NCBI GenBank assembly: GCA_913061425.1
Contig: CAJXUO010000037.1
Span: 1-8,543 of the forward strand
Length of the DNA stretch: 8,543 nt
Direction of reading: 5' to 3'
DNA from: an uncultured Lutibacter sp.
GTDB lineage: Bacteria; Bacteroidota; Bacteroidia; Flavobacteriales; Flavobacteriaceae
This document shows, one piece after another, positions 6,965-8,543 of this stretch; position 1 is the first letter of the stretch, and each line of letters begins with the position of its first letter. Below the pieces are notes generated by a model. It ran no database searches and had not been told where the DNA came from. It saw only the letters and a list, made by a program, of their open reading frames with translations. The translations under genes were made by a program, and so were the position numbers.

Positions 6965-8380
6965 TTAATTCATCCACCAAAGAGGTGTAGTTAAATTATC
7001 TGCACCTTGAGACGCAACTGCTGCACTATAATTCGCAGCATTAATTGAACTTTCAATATTTGGATAATTATATCTTGATGGAATTTGAGATAATTCAGCC
7101 TGTAAAGCAGGTGAAAGTACTGGGTAACCAGTTCTTCTTTGCTCAGTCCAAGACTCAACACCTTGTGCATATAATGCTTTCCACATTTCATTTCCAATTT
7201 GTGATAAAGCATTTGAACCACTTAAAGTGTTTGCAGCCATATAAACAGAACCATCTGTTCCGTTATTTGCAGCAAAAGAAGCAGTCATACCCGCATCATA
7301 ATAATCAGAAGCGCTACCAGAAATATATCCTTTTTGTGCAGCTTCAGCCATTAAAAATTGTAATTGTGAATTTGACATGTAATAACCTGGAGCTTCTGCA
7401 GCTAAATAGAAAGTACCTATAGCAGAAACATTCGTGTAGTTATAATCTATACTAGGAACATTAACTAAACCAGAAGGCTTACCTCTATAAATCCCATCTT
7501 CTTGCAATTGTGCAATTACAGGTAATCTTGGGTCATTAGATGCAGCCATAATATCAACAATTTCTGAATTCACTTTCCACTCACCTCTAGTACCAAATAC
7601 AACACTTTCAAAAAGTGGGTTAGCATTTGGGCTAGAACTCAAGTAAATTAATTTAGCTTCATCATCATTAGATGAGAACATATTTCCAGCATTTACTAAT
7701 GCTTGTAAATCTGAACCAACACTTACTTTTGCAGAAATTCTCATTAGAGCTCTAAAGTTTATAGAGTTCGTGAATTTTTGCCATTTAGAAGCATCACCAT
7801 GATACATAATATCAGAAGTAGCATCAATATCTCCACTACCATACAATCCATTAGCTGTATTTAACATAGCAATAATACCAGTATAAACATCAGCTTGAGC
7901 ATCATATTTTGGTGCGATATTACCAGTAGTATCAGCATTAATTGCTTCACTAAAAGGAATATCTCCATACATATCAGTTAAAGTTGCATAGCCATGTGCT
8001 TGAATTGTTAAAGCAATTGCCATCATATTATTGTTTCCTTCAGCTTCCGCTAAATTATACATACTTGAAGCATCAGAAATTACATCTGCGTAAAATGTAC
8101 TCCAAACACTAGCAATTACACTTTGACGAGGAATATAACGTGCCTCATCATTGTACTGAACTTTTGCAAATTGTTGTGACCAACAAGAACCCATATCACC
8201 ACCAACAAATGTAGTATTTAACTGATTTTGCGCAACTCTTATCACATTAGGTAATAAAAGGTGAGAAGGCAAAGATGTTGGATTGTTTGGATCTTGATTT
8301 ATTTCTGCAAAATCTTTATCACAACTTACAGTAAGAAGTAAGCTTGCAAATAAGAATAATGTTATTTTAAATCGTTTCAT
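6965..8380 (-). CDS. SusD/RagB family nutrient-binding outer-membrane lipoprotein (SusD-like_2 type)
   Basis: This 471-aa protein has lipobox LLLTVSC (Cys20) and the SusD-typical start DKDFAEINQDPNNPT. Family landmarks appear in order: LTDMYGDIPFSEA (134-146), a TPR-like helical string WQKFTNSINFRALMRIS (200-216), NDPRLP (282-287), QFLMAEAA (341-348), WKALYAQGVESWTEQRRTGYP (400-420) and the aromatic C-terminus PLWWMN (466-471). The short length and the RRTGYP string fit the SusD-like_2 subgroup rather than classical starch-type SusD. The protein sits as a lid on the SusC porin at the outer-membrane surface and delivers ligand for TonB-driven import. It starts 35 bp after the susC stop. The ligand cannot be predicted from sequence, and this subgroup occurs in loci for peptides as well as glycans. 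Confidence 0.95.
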   Translation of the reverse strand: MKRFKITLFLFASLLLTVSCDKDFAEINQDPNNPTSLPSHLLLPNVIRVAQNQLNTTFVGGDMGSCWSQQFAKVQYNDEARYIPRQSVIASVWSTFYADVISDASSMYNLAEAEGNNNMMAIALTIQAHGYATLTDMYGDIPFSEAINADTTGNIAPKYDAQADVYTGIIAMLNTANGLYGSGDIDATSDIMYHGDASKWQKFTNSINFRALMRISAKVSVGSDLQALVNAGNMFSSNDDEAKLIYLSSSPNANPLFESVVFGTRGEWKVNSEIVDIMAASNDPRLPVIAQLQEDGIYRGKPSGLVNVPSIDYNYTNVSAIGTFYLAAEAPGYYMSNSQLQFLMAEAAQKGYISGSASDYYDAGMTASFAANNGTDGSVYMAANTLSGSNALSQIGNEMWKALYAQGVESWTEQRRTGYPVLSPALQAELSQIPSRYNYPNIESSINAANYSAAVASQGADNLTTPLWWMN

Positions 8381-8415
8381 ATTTTTTATTTTTTAAAAAT
8401 TTAAATGTGTTAAAA

Positions 8416-8543
8416 TTATAGTTTCAAACTAATGTTAAAACCAATACTTCTTGCTGATGGCAATTGACCAAATTCTTGACCTTGTCCACTATTAGAATCA
8501 CTAAATGCTGTTTCAGGATCAATATGTGGTACATTCTTATGTA
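8416..8543 (-). CDS. SusC/RagA family TonB-linked outer-membrane porin, C-terminal end only
   Basis: Reading the minus strand from the window edge, 41 codons (after two leftover bases) end at TAA 8416-8418. The peptide reads HKNVPHIDPETAFSDSNSGQ, continues with GQEFGQLPSARSIGFNISLK and ends in L. A (I)DPE segment, a Gly/Ser-rich loop, then a P-x-x-R-S string and a last beta-strand with alternating hydrophobic residues (SIGFNISLKL) form the standard end of SusC-type 22-strand barrels. The position immediately before a susD-like gene confirms it. The rest of the gene, including the carboxypeptidase-like domain, plug and TonB box, lies outside the window, as does the operon promoter. Confidence 0.9.
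   Translation of the reverse strand, partial: HKNVPHIDPETAFSDSNSGQGQEFGQLPSARSIGFNISLKL

Noticed and set aside
6991..7221. Second minus-strand open frame inside susD
   Set aside because: It overlaps the conserved C-terminal SusD coding region in another frame and looks like chance in AT-rich DNA.
7045..7422. Plus-strand open frame of 125 codons inside susD
   Set aside because: It lies fully antisense to a well-conserved SusD gene, its product has a biased composition (Gln, His, Leu) and no recognisable motif, and no start signal precedes it.
3619..8543. Calling the SusCD operon plus arylsulfotransferase-like gene a sulfated-polysaccharide utilisation locus
   Set aside because: There is no sulfatase, CAZyme or regulator in view, and a strong terminator separates the two units; proximity alone does not support the claim.

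Overview
The window looks like the left end of a contig from an AT-rich member of the Bacteroidota, most likely the family Flavobacteriaceae. Supporting signs are a SusC/SusD gene pair, a type IX secretion (T9SS) C-terminal sorting domain, Bacteroidota-style lipoprotein signals with acidic residues after the lipobox Cys, no Shine-Dalgarno sequences before the starts, and one good TAnnTTTG promoter box. The first 44 bases are not genomic. They match the Illumina Nextera read-2/i7 adapter, including an 8-base index and the 19-bp Tn5 mosaic end.

Positions 45-3549 are a compact housekeeping block. A 5'-truncated flavobacterial protein of unknown function (+) converges on rarA (-), and their stop codons overlap in a TTAA. 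A 97-bp divergent spacer separates rarA from a rhomboid intramembrane protease (+), which in turn converges on rlmB/trmH-type 23S rRNA methyltransferase (-) with only 2 bp between stops. The rlmB start is best placed at 3549, with a promoter box just upstream that predicts a leaderless or nearly leaderless mRNA.

Positions 3571-8543 are all on the minus strand and concern the cell envelope. Read in the direction of transcription they are: the last 41 codons of a SusC/RagA TonB-dependent porin (running off the right edge), a SusD-like_2 lipoprotein, a 283-aa lipoprotein of unknown function, and a 246-aa lipoprotein with a Calx-beta-like region and a DTYGDGWNG-type C-terminal domain. Next come a strong intrinsic terminator, a 546-aa arylsulfotransferase-family protein with a T9SS sorting domain, and a second intrinsic terminator just before the rlmB promoter. 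The first four genes, spaced 23-35 bp apart, form a likely operon for binding and importing an oligomeric nutrient across the outer membrane. The substrate cannot be read from this window because no glycoside hydrolase, polysaccharide lyase, sulfatase, peptidase or regulator is visible. The arylsulfotransferase-like protein is secreted and could act on surface or extracellular substrates, but a terminator separates it from the SusCD operon, so a functional link is only a hypothesis.

No rRNA, tRNA, CRISPR array, insertion sequence or phage gene is visible, and no gap between genes exceeds 300 bp. The less-described parts are the two accessory lipoproteins of the SusCD operon and the T9SS-exported arylsulfotransferase-like protein.
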